Source: JADGHX01 sp037200125 (GTDB lineage: Bacteria; Pseudomonadota; Gammaproteobacteria; Steroidobacterales; Steroidobacteraceae). From it: a stretch of 64,000 nt of DNA. Position 1 is the stretch's first letter, and each line of letters opens with the position of its first letter. Where the stretch lies: assembly GCA_037200125.1 (NCBI GenBank), contig JBBCGS010000006.1:620001-684000 (forward strand), given 5' to 3'. The notes below the pieces were generated by a model. The model saw nothing but the letters and a program-made list of their open reading frames with translations. It made no database searches and was not told where the DNA came from. Made by a program: the position numbers and the translations under genes. Positions 25,861 to 34,152 of the stretch are shown here, in pieces.

Positions 25861-26844
25861 TCAGCCTGTGACCGTTTTGCCGCGCGCCCGAGGCGCCGCC
25901 GGCGCCGCCGCGAGCTGCTCGGCCGTGAGCAGGAATACTCCGCCGCCGCCACGCTCGAAATCGAGCCAGGTGAACGGCAACTTCGGGAACGCACGGCGAA
26001 CCGTGCTCTCGGTATTCCCCACTTCCACGACGAGCACCCCACCGGGCCGCAGATGGCGACCCGCCTCGCTCAGGATGACCCGCACCGAATCGAGACCCGA
26101 TTGACCCGCGGCAAGCGCAAGCGACGGCTCGTGGCGGTACTCGGGGGGCAACTTCCGCATTTCCCGCGCACCCACATAAGGCGGATTGCTGACGATGATA
26201 TCGTACGTGCGCCCGCCCAGTTCGCTGAAATGATTGGATTTCACGAGTCGAACGCGGCGCCCGAGCCGGTGACGGCGCACGTTGGTCGCGGCCACTTCCA
26301 ACGCTTCAGGCGAGATGTCCGCCCCATCGACCTTCGCTTTCGGGAAGGCGGCCGCGCACGCGATAGCGATGCAGCCCGACCCCGTGCCGATATCCAGGAT
26401 GGCTTTCACGCGGGCCGGGGCGATCCACGGCACGAACCGCTGCTCGATGAGCTCTGCGATCGGCGAACGCGGGATCAGCACGCGCGGGTCTACGTTGAAC
26501 GGCATGCCCGCGAACCACGTCTGCCCCGTCAGGTAGACGGCTGGGATGCGCTCGCGGACGCGCCGTTCGACGAGGGCCGCGACCTTGGCCTGCCCCGCTT
26601 CGCTCACCTTTCGCTCATAGGTGCGCGGAGTCACTTTGTCTGGCAGGCGCAGCGCGTGCCATACCAGCGCGGCGGCGTCGTCCCATGCGTTGTCCGTGCC
26701 GTGCCCGAAGAACACACCGGCGCGGTCGAGCTTCTTGGCGTTGCGCTCGATGAGCGCGCGAACGGTTGGCCGTACCGGTGCCGTTCGGGGCGCACGTCGC
26801 CGGCCCGACTTGGAACCCGTGCCTCTGTGGGATACTTCTCTCAT
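25861..26844 (-). CDS. prmB: Ribosomal protein L3 N5-glutamine methyltransferase
   Basis: A 327-residue SAM-dependent methyltransferase acting on a glutamine of ribosomal protein L3. It has AGVFFGHGTDNAWDDAAAL, RVLIPRSPIAELIE, the SAM motif ILDIGTGSGCIAIACA and the catalytic IVSNPPYVGAREM (NPPY). The start is the ATG at 26844; the first 20 residues are basic and may be disordered. Its ATG overlaps the ATG of the divergent sco1 gene in the tetramer CATG. Confidence 0.93.
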   Translation of the reverse strand: MREVSHRGTGSKSGRRRAPRTAPVRPTVRALIERNAKKLDRAGVFFGHGTDNAWDDAAALVWHALRLPDKVTPRTYERKVSEAGQAKVAALVERRVRERIPAVYLTGQTWFAGMPFNVDPRVLIPRSPIAELIEQRFVPWIAPARVKAILDIGTGSGCIAIACAAAFPKAKVDGADISPEALEVAATNVRRHRLGRRVRLVKSNHFSELGGRTYDIIVSNPPYVGAREMRKLPPEYRHEPSLALAAGQSGLDSVRVILSEAGRHLRPGGVLVVEVGNTESTVRRAFPKLPFTWLDFERGGGGVFLLTAEQLAAAPAAPRARGKTVTG

Positions 26845-27445
26845 GTCGAAATCAACGTGGCTCCTGGTCCTGTTCGCACTGGTCGCGGCGGCGGGCGGTG
26901 TATGGGTTGCCAAGCGCACCAGCGATCAAGCTCCCCAGCTTACAAGCGGCACGTGGCTTCCGCAGCCTCGGCCGGTTCCCGAAGTATCCCTGGTCGACCA
27001 GTCCGGCCAGCCCTTCACGACGCAGAGCCTCAAGGGCCATCCCACGCTGCTGTTCTTCGGCTTCACTCATTGCCCCGATGTCTGCCCGACCACGCTTGCG
27101 CGGCTGACGCAGGTGGTGAAGGCCGCAAACATCCCCGACCTCAAAGTGCTGCTCGTGAGCGTCGACCCCGAACGCGACACGCCGGAACTGCTCGAGCGCT
27201 ATGTGCACGCGTTCAGCCCCGACTTCGGCGGCGTGACCGGCAAGCCCGACGAGATCCGGCGCCTCGCCAAGGAATTTGGCGTAGCGATCGCCAAAGTGGA
27301 CATGGGCGGCGGGGAGTACACCGTCGATCATTCCGCCGTCGTGTCGCTGCTGAATCGCCAGGGGCAGCGCGTCGCGCTGTTCACTCCGCCTTACGAAGTC
27401 GCGCCGGTTGCGGCGGACCTGCACAACGTCGCTGATCGCCTATGA
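26843..27445 (+). CDS. SCO1/SenC family copper chaperone
   Basis: A 200-residue thioredoxin-fold protein anchored by an N-terminal helix (residues 5-21, TWLLVLFALVAAAGGVW), facing the periplasm. The copper ligands are present: FGFTHCPDVCPTTL (CxxxC) and the distal His in VDHSAVVSLLN. SCO proteins help load the CuA centre of cytochrome oxidase. The start ATG at 26843 is directly opposite the prmB start. The stop overlaps psd as ATGA. Confidence 0.92.
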   Translation: MSKSTWLLVLFALVAAAGGVWVAKRTSDQAPQLTSGTWLPQPRPVPEVSLVDQSGQPFTTQSLKGHPTLLFFGFTHCPDVCPTTLARLTQVVKAANIPDLKVLLVSVDPERDTPELLERYVHAFSPDFGGVTGKPDEIRRLAKEFGVAIAKVDMGGGEYTVDHSAVVSLLNRQGQRVALFTPPYEVAPVAADLHNVADRL

Positions 27446-28365
27446 ACACACCTGATTCTCCCACCCTCGCCGCCGTGAGCCCGCCGCCGCCACCGACGCT
27501 GGGGCAGAAGTCTTTCGTCGCGCTCCAACATGTAATGCCTCAGCATCTGCTGACGAGCGTGGTTTACCAAGCGACACGAAGCCGAACGCCTGCGATCAAG
27601 AACTGGCTCATCGGCAGTTTCATGCGCGGGTTCAAGCCGGAGATGGGCGACGCCGTGGAGCCGGACCCGCTCGCGTATGCGAGCTTCAATGAGTTCTTTA
27701 CGCGCGCGCTGAAGCCGGATGCGCGGCCGTTCACGCCTGACGCGAGCACGCTGATCTCGCCGGTGGATGGAACGATTGCGCAGATCGGTCGCATCGAAGG
27801 CAACCAGATCGTGCAGGCAAAGGGGCACCACTATTCCCTCGAAGCGCTGCTCGCGCGCCCCAGTGACTGGACCGCGCAGTTCCGTGGCGGATCGTTCGCG
27901 ACGCTTTACCTCGCGCCGTACAACTACCACCGCATTCACATGCCGCTCGATGGCACGTTGAAGGCGGCGTGGTATGTACCGGGCGATCTCTTCAGCGTAA
28001 ACGGGACGACGGCCGCAGCGGTCGATCGGCTGTTCGCGCGCAACGAGCGCGTGGTCTGCATCTTCGAAGACCACGGCCTCACCTATGCGATGGTGCTGGT
28101 CGGCGCGCTCTTCGTCGGCAGCATGACGACGATCTGGCACGGGGACATCACACCGCGTCGCCCCCGAACGCCGCTCGATCTGCGTGTCGAGGGCGGCATG
28201 CCCGACCTTTTCGCGCGCCAGGGCGATGAAATGGGGCGCTTCAACATGGGTTCGACGGTGGTGCTGGTGCTGCCGCCCGGGTCGACGAACTGGCTGCCGG
28301 AGTGCAAATCGCTCGTGCCGATTCGCATGGGGCGGCCGCTCGCGAAGATGTCGCGGCAGGCATGA
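27442..28365 (+). CDS. psd: Phosphatidylserine decarboxylase proenzyme
   Basis: A 307-residue inner-membrane enzyme that makes phosphatidylethanolamine. It has ASFNEFFTRALKPDARP, SPVDGTIAQIGRIEG (catalytic Asp), YLAPYNYHRIHMPLDG (His motif) and the self-cleavage site FNMGSTVVLVLPP, where processing gives the pyruvoyl Ser. The site is MGST instead of the common LGST. Full length. It is translationally coupled to the SCO1-like gene. Confidence 0.96.
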   Translation: MNTPDSPTLAAVSPPPPPTLGQKSFVALQHVMPQHLLTSVVYQATRSRTPAIKNWLIGSFMRGFKPEMGDAVEPDPLAYASFNEFFTRALKPDARPFTPDASTLISPVDGTIAQIGRIEGNQIVQAKGHHYSLEALLARPSDWTAQFRGGSFATLYLAPYNYHRIHMPLDGTLKAAWYVPGDLFSVNGTTAAAVDRLFARNERVVCIFEDHGLTYAMVLVGALFVGSMTTIWHGDITPRRPRTPLDLRVEGGMPDLFARQGDEMGRFNMGSTVVLVLPPGSTNWLPECKSLVPIRMGRPLAKMSRQA

Positions 28366-28423
28366 GCGGCGGCCGCGGCCGAAGGCCCGCTGTCCGCCGG
28401 TCGCACCGAGGCCGGCACCGCCG

Positions 28424-29455
28424 ATGAGCGCGAGCGACGACGAGACCTGGCGTCCCACCGCTACCCGCGCGGTGCTCGAGCAGCGCGCGCGGGCGCTGGC
28501 TCGCGTGCGCGAGTTCTTCGCGGAGCGCTCGGTACTCGAAGTCGATACGCCTGTGGTGGTGAATGCGCCGGTTACGGACGTGCACATCCACTCCGCCGAA
28601 GTCCATTTCCCCGACGCACCGGGGCGCTTCTATCTGCACACCTCACCCGAGTTCGCGATGAAGCGCCTGCTGGCGAGCGGCAGTGGCGACATCTTCCAGA
28701 TTTGCCACGTTGTACGCGGGCTCGAGCGCGGGAGACATCACAACGCGGAGTTCACACTGATCGAGTGGTACCGACTCGGTTTCTCCCTGGATCGGCTGAT
28801 GAACGAAGTCGACGCGCTGGCGCGCGCGGTGCTCGGCCCTGTTGCGCAACCGATGCGCAGCGAACGAATCGGCTACGCCGACGCGTTCATGGCGTCGCTC
28901 GGTATCGACGCGCTAACCGCACCGCTCGAAACGCTGCGTTCGTTCGCGAGCAAAGCGGGCCTCGTGCCCGGGCGCGCGACGCCTGCCGGCGCGAGCAGCA
29001 CATCGGCGCAGTCCGGCACCGACGCGCCCGCAGGCGAACGCGACGAGCTGCTCGAGTTCCTCATGAGCGCAACGATCGGCCCCACGCTGGGCAAGAACGC
29101 CCTGACGTTCATCCACCGCTACCCCGCTTCACAGGCCGCGCTCGCGCGCCTCGATCCGCGCGATCCGCGCGTCGCGCTCCGCTTCGAGCTCTACTGCGAA
29201 GGCATCGAGCTCGCGAACGGCTTTCATGAGCTCGCCTCCGCCAGCGAGCAGCGGGCCCGCTTCGAGCACGACCTCGCCGAGCGCCGCCAGCGCGGCTTGC
29301 CGGCGGACAGGATGGACGAGCTTCTGCTGGACGCCCTCGAAGCAGGCCTGCCCGAATGCGCCGGTGTCGCAGTAGGATTCGACCGCCTGCTCATGCTCGC
29401 GGCGGGCGCGAGCCATATCGACCAGGTGCTGCCCTTTCCGATCGAACGAGCCTGA
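28424..29455 (+). CDS. epmA: EF-P (R)-beta-lysine ligase
   Basis: A 343-residue class II lysyl-tRNA-synthetase paralogue lacking the anticodon-binding domain. It attaches (R)-beta-lysine to Lys34 of EF-P. Motif 1 is ERSVLEVDTPVVVNAPVTD; YLHTSPEFAMKRLLA, the motif 2 region FQICHVVRGLERGRHHNAEFT, LCEGIEL-type EGIELANGFHEL and motif 3 (CAGVAVGFDRLLML) follow. A Ser/Ala-rich insertion lies near residues 183-205. The start ATG at 28424 follows psd by 58 bp. efp and epmB lie within the next 2.5 kb. Confidence 0.95.
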   Translation: MSASDDETWRPTATRAVLEQRARALARVREFFAERSVLEVDTPVVVNAPVTDVHIHSAEVHFPDAPGRFYLHTSPEFAMKRLLASGSGDIFQICHVVRGLERGRHHNAEFTLIEWYRLGFSLDRLMNEVDALARAVLGPVAQPMRSERIGYADAFMASLGIDALTAPLETLRSFASKAGLVPGRATPAGASSTSAQSGTDAPAGERDELLEFLMSATIGPTLGKNALTFIHRYPASQAALARLDPRDPRVALRFELYCEGIELANGFHELASASEQRARFEHDLAERRQRGLPADRMDELLLDALEAGLPECAGVAVGFDRLLMLAAGASHIDQVLPFPIERA

Positions 29456-29459
29456 TCCC

Positions 29460-29765
29460 ATGAAACACTTCCTGATGTTCTATGAACTGGCCGACGACTA
29501 CCTCACCCGGCGCGCACAGTACCGCGAGATCCACCTAAAAAAGGCTTGGGAATCGCACGCTCGTGGCGAGCTCTTTCTCGGCGGCGCGTTGACCGATCCT
29601 GTGGATACCGCGGTTCTTCTTTTCACCGCCGACTCCAGTTCGGTGCCGGAAGAGTTCGCACGCACCGATCCGTACGTGATCAACGGCATCGTGCGCCGCT
29701 GGACCGTGCGCGAGTGGACCACCGTCGCCGGCAAGAACGCCGCGAATCCGGTAGGCCAGCCATGA
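29460..29765 (+). CDS. YciI-like protein
   Basis: A 101-residue alpha-beta barrel protein of the YciI/YCII family (MKHFLMFYELADDYLTRRA, then HLKKAWESHARGELFLGGAL and FARTDPYVINGIVRRWTVREW). The family has a conserved His-Asp pair and a ferredoxin-like fold; its cellular substrate is unknown. It follows epmA by 4 bp and overlaps the next gene by 4 bp, so it is in the same transcript. Confidence 0.88.
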   Translation: MKHFLMFYELADDYLTRRAQYREIHLKKAWESHARGELFLGGALTDPVDTAVLLFTADSSSVPEEFARTDPYVINGIVRRWTVREWTTVAGKNAANPVGQP

Positions 29766-30277
29766 GCCACCAGAACGCGCGCTACGAGTTCAAGAACAAG
29801 TCAGCCGACTACGCCTCCCTCGCGCAGGAGCTGGAGGGGTTGCTCAATGGCGAGTACGACCTCATCGCCAACGCCGCGAACGCGACGTCGCTCATCTATC
29901 ACGCCCTGCCGGACCTCAACTGGTGCGGCGTATATCTGCTGCGAGGCAAGGAGCTGATCGTCGGCCCGTTCCAGGGCAAGCCCGCGTGCGTACACATTCC
30001 ACTCGGCAAGGGCGTGTGTGGAACGGCGGCGGCGGAGAAAAAGACGATCGTGGTGCCGGACGTCGAGGCGTTCCCAGGTCACATCGCGTGTGACGCGGCC
30101 TCGCGTTCGGAAATCGTGATCCCCTTGTTCACGCAGAGCGCGCGCACCGACGGCGCATACCTTCTGGGCGTGCTGGATCTCGACAGCCCGAAGCTAGCCC
30201 GATTCGACGAGGAGGATCGCCGCGGGCTGGAAGCGCTCGCGGCGATATTGACGAACAGCCTGGGCGCTTACGCTTAG
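29762..30277 (+). CDS. Free methionine-(R)-sulfoxide reductase (GAF domain)
   Basis: A 171-residue single-GAF protein of the fRMsr type that reduces free Met-(R)-O in the cytoplasm. Family motifs are LPDLNWCGVYLL, GPFQGKPACVHIPLGKGVCGTAA (the catalytic Cys pair) and FPGHIACDAASRSEIVIPL with the third Cys, then GVLDLDSP. ATG at 29762 overlaps the YciI stop. Its stop codon overlaps that of the convergent efp gene in TTAG. Confidence 0.93.
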   Translation: MSHQNARYEFKNKSADYASLAQELEGLLNGEYDLIANAANATSLIYHALPDLNWCGVYLLRGKELIVGPFQGKPACVHIPLGKGVCGTAAAEKKTIVVPDVEAFPGHIACDAASRSEIVIPLFTQSARTDGAYLLGVLDLDSPKLARFDEEDRRGLEALAAILTNSLGAYA

Positions 30278-30843
30278 CCCTTGCCGCGCGACAGGTAGTC
30301 ACCCGTGCGCGTATCGACGCGAACGGTTTCACCTTCGTTGATGAAGAGCGGCACGCGCACGACGGCGCCCGTCTCGAGCTTCGCCGGCTTCTGGCCGCCG
30401 GTCGCGGTATCACCGCGCAGGCCCGGATCCGTCTCCACGACCTTGAGCTCGATGTGCGGCGGCGGCGTGACGAGCAGGGGCTCGTTGTTCCACAGCGTGA
30501 TGATGCAGACGATGCCGTCTTTCAGCCACCGGGCGTTGTCGCCGACGGCGGCCTTGCTCGCCGTGTACTGCTCGAAGCTCTCGGGCACCATGAAGATGAA
30601 GAAGTCGCCGTCGGCATACAGATATTGCATTTCCGTGTCGACGACGTCGGCGGCTTCGAGGGATTCGCCGGACCTCCAGGTGCGCTCGACCGTGCGACCG
30701 GTCTTGAGGTTGCGAATCTTGATCCGGTTGAACGCCTGACCCTTGCCCGGCTTCACGAACTCGTTCTCGACGATGGCGTACGGATCGCCGTCGATGAGGA
30801 CTTTCATGCCACCGCGGATCTCGGCGGTCGTATAGCTCGCCAT
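30274..30843 (-). CDS. efp: Translation elongation factor P
   Basis: A 189-residue three-domain protein (KOW-like N-domain, two OB folds) that rescues ribosomes stalled at polyproline. The modification site is Lys34 in FVKPGKGQAF, matching the EpmA/EpmB beta-lysylation type. Later motifs: EMQYLYADGDFFIFM, CIITLWNNEPL and the C-terminal TGAVVRVPLFINEGE. Start ATG at 30843 is 54 bp from the divergent epmB start. Confidence 0.97.
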   Translation of the reverse strand: MASYTTAEIRGGMKVLIDGDPYAIVENEFVKPGKGQAFNRIKIRNLKTGRTVERTWRSGESLEAADVVDTEMQYLYADGDFFIFMVPESFEQYTASKAAVGDNARWLKDGIVCIITLWNNEPLLVTPPPHIELKVVETDPGLRGDTATGGQKPAKLETGAVVRVPLFINEGETVRVDTRTGDYLSRGKG

Positions 30844-30897
30844 GGTTTTCTTCTCGCTGACGGGGCCGCAGAATGCGGGCCCCCAAAAAGGGCGCGT

Positions 30898-31941
30898 ATG
30901 ATAACGGCATCCCTCCCCACCCGCCAGAAAACTTCCATTCGCTGGCAAAACGAGATGGCTCAGGCAATTACCTCGCCTGAAGCGCTCGTGGAAGCACTTG
31001 GCCTCGACGGCGCGCTCATCGAACCGGCGCGGCTGGCGGCGGCGAAATTCGGCTTGCGCGTGCCGCTCGGCTACGTCGCCCGCATGCGCAGGGGGGATGC
31101 GAACGACCCTCTTCTCAGGCAGGTGCTGCCCCTCGCGGTCGAGGGCGAGGCGATGCCGGACTTTGGCCCCGATCCAGTGGGCGAGCGTTCGGCGCAACGC
31201 GCGCCAGGGCTCCTGCAGAAATACCAAGGCCGTGCGCTGCTGATCACGACCTCGGCCTGCGCCATTCATTGCCGCTACTGCTTCCGGCGGGAGTTCCCCT
31301 ACTCCGAGCAGCAGGGCGACTCCACGCGGTTCCGCGAGGCGCTGGATGAGATCGCCGGCGACTCCTCGCTCGAGGAAATCATCCTGAGCGGCGGCGACCC
31401 CCTGTCACTGAGTGACTCGCGACTGAGCTCGCTGACCGATGAGCTCGCGAAGATCCCTCACATCCGTCGCCTCCGCCTGCACACCCGGCAGCCGATCGTG
31501 CTGCCCTCGCGCGTGGATGACGGGCTCATCGCCTGGCTCCAACGCCTGCCCTGGCCCGTGGTCTTCGTGCTCCACTCGAACCACGCCAATGAAATCGACG
31601 ACACCGTGCGCGCCGCGTGCGCTCGCCTCAAGAACGCGGGCGCCACACTGCTGAATCAGACGGTGCTTCTAAAAGGAATCAACGACAACGTGGGGACCCT
31701 CGCGGACCTGTCGCGCGCCCTTTTCGATGCGGGCGTGCTGCCCTATTACCTGCACGTGCTCGACCGCGTGTCGGGAGCGGCACATTTCGACCTGCCTGAG
31801 CAGCGGGCGCAGGAAATCGCGGGTGAACTGGCCGCATGCATGCCGGGCTATCTCGTCCCACGATTGGTGCGCGAGGTGGAAGGGGCTCCCGCAAAGCTCA
31901 CACTTGCGCCCCGGTTCGGGCCGCACCCGTTCCCAAAGTGA
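30898..31941 (+). CDS. epmB: EF-P (S)-beta-lysine-forming lysine 2,3-aminomutase
   Basis: A 347-residue radical-SAM, PLP-dependent mutase that converts (S)-alpha-lysine to beta-lysine for EF-P. The Fe-S motif is TTSACAIHCRYCFRRE (CxxxCxxC), followed by EIILSGGDPLSLSD, RRLRLHTRQPIVLPSR, VLHSNHANEID and LPYYLHVLDRVSGAAHF with a PLP-binding region. The gene starts at the ATG at 30898, divergent from efp. Together with epmA and efp this is a complete modification set. Confidence 0.95.
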   Translation: MITASLPTRQKTSIRWQNEMAQAITSPEALVEALGLDGALIEPARLAAAKFGLRVPLGYVARMRRGDANDPLLRQVLPLAVEGEAMPDFGPDPVGERSAQRAPGLLQKYQGRALLITTSACAIHCRYCFRREFPYSEQQGDSTRFREALDEIAGDSSLEEIILSGGDPLSLSDSRLSSLTDELAKIPHIRRLRLHTRQPIVLPSRVDDGLIAWLQRLPWPVVFVLHSNHANEIDDTVRAACARLKNAGATLLNQTVLLKGINDNVGTLADLSRALFDAGVLPYYLHVLDRVSGAAHFDLPEQRAQEIAGELAACMPGYLVPRLVREVEGAPAKLTLAPRFGPHPFPK

Positions 31942-32008
31942 GCGACACCGCAAGCGCCCCACGCCGTTGGCGGGCTAGAATCCGCCGCTGGTTATCCAGT
32001 CCAGTGTG

Positions 32009-34078
32009 ATGGAGTTCACGTTGATCGAGCAGAACGCAGTCCCGCTCATCGTTCTGAGCACGGCTCGCGATCCGGTCGAACAGATCAACAGCGTCCTGAG
32101 AAGGGCGGGTCATCCCGTCCACTGCACCTGGATCCCTTCGCTGCGCGATCTCGGCGATGCCCTCGCGCAGTTGAATCCCGAGCTGCTGCTGTTCGTGGAT
32201 ACCGGTGGTGATGAGCTCGGCGGCGCCGCCGCCGTGCGCGATCAGCTTGCGCCCTCCGTGCCCATCATCGTCGTGGCCGAAGGCCTCGATGAAAGCCGCA
32301 TCGCCGTCGCCATGGCGCAAGGTGCGCGCGACGTCGTCTCGCTCACGAGCCCAGCCCGCCTGCAGGCGGTGATGGGCCGCGAGCTGCGATCGTTCCGCCT
32401 GGAACGCGCGCTCGAAACCACTCTCAAGTCGGCGCGCGATGCGCGCCGTCAGCTGGAAACCGTTCTCGAACGCTCGAACGATGCGATCGTCCAGGTGCAG
32501 GAAGGCATCATCGTCGATGCCAACCCGTCGTGGCTCGAGCTCTTCGGCATCGTCGCGGCGGAGGGGCTCGTCGGCCAGACGATCATGGATCTGTTCGAAG
32601 AGTCGAAGCACGCCGCGCTCAAGGGCGCCCTGGCCGCGTGCCTGCAGGGGCGGTGGAGCGACCACACGCTGCAACTCGACGCCGTGCTGTCGGATGGCAC
32701 CGTGCTCCCGATGGAGATGGTGCTCACGCCCGGCGAGCACGATGGCGACCCGTGCGTACGCATGGTCGTTCCCGCGCGCCCGAAGGACATGCGAGGCCTC
32801 GCGGACGATCTCGCGGATGCGGTTCGTCGCGACCCTTCAACGGGATTCCTGTATCGAGGCCCGCTTCTCGAAACACTGAAGGGCCGTCTCGGCACGCCCG
32901 TGCCCGGCGGCGTTCGCTACTTCGCGCTGGTGAAGCCGGACAAGTTTGCCGCCATCGAGCACGAAGTTGGCGCGGCCGCGAGCGAGGAAGTGCTGCGCGA
33001 GTTTGCGAACGTGCTCAAGGAGCACCTCAACGCGAAGGACCTCTCGGGTCGTTTCGGCGGCGTCAGCTTCCTCGTGCTGCTCGAACGCGGCAACGAGCGC
33101 GACGTCGAGGCGTGGAGCGAGCAGCTGATCGCCAAGTGCGGCAAGCAGGTGGTGAAGATCGGCCCCAAGTCTTTGAACCTCACGTGCACCGTGGGGTTGA
33201 GTGTGGTCACGCCGAGCGGCGCGAATCTCGACGCGACGATTGCCGATGCCGTGGATGCATGCCGCAAGGGCCGGGGCCGCGGCGGCAACCAGGCCGTCAC
33301 CTCCGACAAGGCGGACAACGACGCACGCGTGAAGTCTTACGACACCGTGTGGGTGAAGCACATCAAAGCGGCGCTCATGGAGAACCGCTTCCGGCTCGTG
33401 CAGCAGCCGGTGGCGAGCCTGCAGGGCGACGACCTGGGCATGTTCGACGTGCTCGTGCGCATGATCGATGGGCAGGGCAAGGAAGTGCTGCCGGCCGAGT
33501 TCATGGCGGCCGCCGAGCGTAACGATCTGCTCAAGAACATCGACCGCTGGGTCGTGGGCGCGTCACTCTCGTTCGCGGCGCAGAGGAAGCCGGGGTGCCT
33601 GTTCGTGCGCATGTCGAAGGACACGGTGCGCGACGGGTCGTTCCTCGACTGGCTCGACAATCACATTCGCGCGAGCCGCGCGGAACCGGGGCGGCTGTGC
33701 TTCCAGATTCCGGAAGCGATCGCGGCAAGCCAGGTTGCCGAGGCGAGCCACCTCGCCGGTCAGCTGCGCAAACGCGGATTCCGTTTTGCGCTCGATTCGT
33801 TCGGGTCGGGGCGCGATCCGATGGGGCTGCTCACCAACTTCCCGCTCGACTTCATCAAGATCGACGGCGCCATCGTGCAGAGCCTTGCGGCGGACCTGGA
33901 TGCGCAGGCGAAGGTGCGCGGCTACGTCGAGGCGGCCGACAAACGCAAAATCCAGACGATCGCCGAGCGCGTCGAGAACGCGAACACCATGGCGGTGTTG
34001 TGGCAGCTGGGCGTGCAGTTCATTCAGGGCTATTTCATCAACGCGCCGGAAGAAGTGGTTCTTCGCGCCGAACGCTGA
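32009..34078 (+). CDS. FimX-like REC-PAS-GGDEF-EAL protein with degenerate catalytic motifs
   Basis: A 689-residue protein. It has a receiver-like domain (about 1-125; VPLIVLSTARD, then LLLFVDTGGDE), a PAS domain (about 140-240; SNDAIVQVQEGIIVDANPSW), a GGDEF-like domain with GGVSF at the signature (FGGVSFLVLLERG), and an EAL-like domain with DVL for EAL (FDVLVRM) and FALDSFGSG for the DDFGTG loop. These substitutions argue against both cyclase and phosphodiesterase activity, as in FimX, which binds c-di-GMP through its EAL domain and drives type IV pilus assembly. fimV in the same window fits a type IV pilus role. The identity as a true FimX orthologue is inference. Confidence 0.82.
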   Translation: MEFTLIEQNAVPLIVLSTARDPVEQINSVLRRAGHPVHCTWIPSLRDLGDALAQLNPELLLFVDTGGDELGGAAAVRDQLAPSVPIIVVAEGLDESRIAVAMAQGARDVVSLTSPARLQAVMGRELRSFRLERALETTLKSARDARRQLETVLERSNDAIVQVQEGIIVDANPSWLELFGIVAAEGLVGQTIMDLFEESKHAALKGALAACLQGRWSDHTLQLDAVLSDGTVLPMEMVLTPGEHDGDPCVRMVVPARPKDMRGLADDLADAVRRDPSTGFLYRGPLLETLKGRLGTPVPGGVRYFALVKPDKFAAIEHEVGAAASEEVLREFANVLKEHLNAKDLSGRFGGVSFLVLLERGNERDVEAWSEQLIAKCGKQVVKIGPKSLNLTCTVGLSVVTPSGANLDATIADAVDACRKGRGRGGNQAVTSDKADNDARVKSYDTVWVKHIKAALMENRFRLVQQPVASLQGDDLGMFDVLVRMIDGQGKEVLPAEFMAAAERNDLLKNIDRWVVGASLSFAAQRKPGCLFVRMSKDTVRDGSFLDWLDNHIRASRAEPGRLCFQIPEAIAASQVAEASHLAGQLRKRGFRFALDSFGSGRDPMGLLTNFPLDFIKIDGAIVQSLAADLDAQAKVRGYVEAADKRKIQTIAERVENANTMAVLWQLGVQFIQGYFINAPEEVVLRAER

Positions 34079-34152
34079 GCCGTCGGACGCGGCGTCAGGC
34101 CCAGCGTCGAATCCAGGTGCGTCGCTAGCCATCGAGGCGGAAAAGCGTTCGG

